From assembly GCA_946222495.1 (NCBI GenBank), contig CAMICF010000188.1:1-5970 (forward strand): DNA of 5,970 nucleotides. The letters are read 5' to 3'. The notes below the pieces were generated by a model that saw only the letters and a program-made list of their open reading frames with translations, did not search any database and was not told the origin of the DNA. Made by a program: the position numbers and the translations under genes. Origin of the DNA: an uncultured Janibacter sp. (GTDB lineage Bacteria > Actinomycetota > Actinomycetes > Actinomycetales > Dermatophilaceae). Below are positions 5,260-5,970 of this stretch, piece by piece (the first letter of the stretch is position 1; the number at the start of each line of letters is the position of its first letter).

Positions 5260-5970
5260 GCGGGGACGCCTTGCGGGGGAGGGCGGCTGCGCTCGACGCG
5301 GCCGACCCCCTTCGCCACTGCCGGGACCTCTACGTGCCCGCCGAGGGGCTCGTCGCCTATCTCGACGGCAACTCGCTCGGGCGTCCCCTTCGCGCCACCG
5401 CGGAGCGCATCGGCGACCTCGTCACCCACGACTGGGGCAGCCGGCTCATCCGCTCGTGGGACGAGCAGTGGATGGAGCTGCCGCTCCGGCTCGGCGACCG
5501 GATCGGCGAGGTCTGCCTCGGCGCCGCTCCCGGCCAGACGGTCGTCGGCGACTCGACGACCGTCATGCTCTACAAGCTGCTCCGCGCGGCGGTCGCCGCA
5601 GCCGGACCGGACCGACCCGAGATCATCCTCGACACGGCCAACTTCCCCACCGATCGCTATGTGGCAGAAGGCATCGCGGCCGAGACCGGCGCCACGCTCG
5701 TGTGGCTCGACCCGGAGCCGACGACCGGCGTCACCCCCGAGCTCATCGCGGGCGTCCTCGGCGAGCGGACCGGTGTCGTGCTGCTCTCCCACGTCGCCTA
5801 CACCTCGGCCTGGGTCGCGGACCTGCCGGAGATCACCCGGCTCGCGCACGAGGCGGGCGCGCTCGTGCTCTGGGACCTCTGCCACTCCGTCGGCGTCGTG
5901 CCGAGCGACCTCGACACCCACGGCGTCGACCTCGCGGTCGGGTGCACGTACAAGTTCCTCGGTGGCGGGC
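5256..5970 (+). CDS. kynU: Kynureninase (3' truncated by window edge)
   Basis: The gene starts at ATG 5256-5258, overlapping the kynA stop by four bases (ATGA), with GGAG at 5244-5247 as ribosome binding site. The frame stays open to the window end, giving 238 codons of an expected roughly 400. It is a PLP-dependent fold-type I enzyme that splits L-kynurenine (or 3-hydroxykynurenine) into anthranilate (or 3-hydroxyanthranilate) and L-alanine. Family marks in order are YLDGNSLG (35-42), GDSTTVMLYK (98-107, PLP phosphate region), NFPTDRY (129-135, Phe stacking on PLP), LLSHVAYTSA (176-185), LWDLCHSVG (205-213, with Asp207 and His210) and TYKFLGGG (231-238), where Lys233 is the PLP Schiff-base lysine. 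The C-terminal small domain is outside the window. With kynA it makes kynurenine-pathway steps 1 and 3; the formamidase for step 2 must be encoded elsewhere, possibly just downstream. Confidence 0.96.
   Translation, partial: MSGDALRGRAAALDAADPLRHCRDLYVPAEGLVAYLDGNSLGRPLRATAERIGDLVTHDWGSRLIRSWDEQWMELPLRLGDRIGEVCLGAAPGQTVVGDSTTVMLYKLLRAAVAAAGPDRPEIILDTANFPTDRYVAEGIAAETGATLVWLDPEPTTGVTPELIAGVLGERTGVVLLSHVAYTSAWVADLPEITRLAHEAGALVLWDLCHSVGVVPSDLDTHGVDLAVGCTYKFLGGG

Noticed and set aside
1..5970. Mobile elements, CRISPR arrays, tRNA/rRNA genes, riboswitches, phage-defence genes
   Set aside because: I found no regularly spaced direct repeats, no transposase or integrase motifs, no tRNA-like cloverleaf, no known riboswitch core, and no unexplained coding stretch beyond the six genes listed.

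Overview
The window is uniformly GC-rich, with strong G/C preference at third codon positions, ATG/GTG starts and short intergenic gaps. This is typical of a high-GC actinobacterium. A Micrococcales / Intrasporangiaceae-like organism is my guess from the general flavour of the proteins, not something the window proves. I see no tRNA, rRNA, CRISPR array, insertion sequence or attachment site, and no compositional break suggesting recent transfer. It reads as ordinary chromosome.

Left part (1-2886), cell-wall peptide theme. A serine hydrolase of the class A beta-lactamase / D,D-peptidase fold enters from the left edge on the + strand and ends at 627. Eleven bases later, on the opposite strand, comes the end of an exported NlpC/P60 cysteine peptidase with two SH3-like domains and the residue pattern of YkfC, a gamma-D-glutamyl-L-diamino-acid endopeptidase. 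Upstream of it on the same (-) strand, 73 bases away, is a DUF819 (YjcL-type) polytopic membrane protein. DUF819 and the peptidase probably form a two-gene operon. The most interesting idea here is that the DUF819 protein imports the small murein peptides that the exported peptidase releases. This is inference.

Middle (2887-3008). A 122-base divergent intergenic region separates the DUF819 start from a + strand major facilitator superfamily (MFS) transporter. It holds competing inverted repeats. A TATGCT -10 hexamer lies exactly where the MFS mRNA would be leaderless, starting at GTG 3009.

Right part (3009-5970), tryptophan catabolism. After the MFS gene and a 79-base gap with several short inverted repeats comes kynA (tryptophan 2,3-dioxygenase), which overlaps kynU (kynureninase) by four bases (ATGA). 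kynU runs off the right edge. Together they are steps 1 and 3 of the kynurenine route from tryptophan to anthranilate. The step 2 enzyme, kynurenine formamidase, is not in the window.

All confident genes belong to known families. I did not find a clearly new multi-gene system. The best leads are the DUF819-YkfC pairing and the small regulatory structures between genes.
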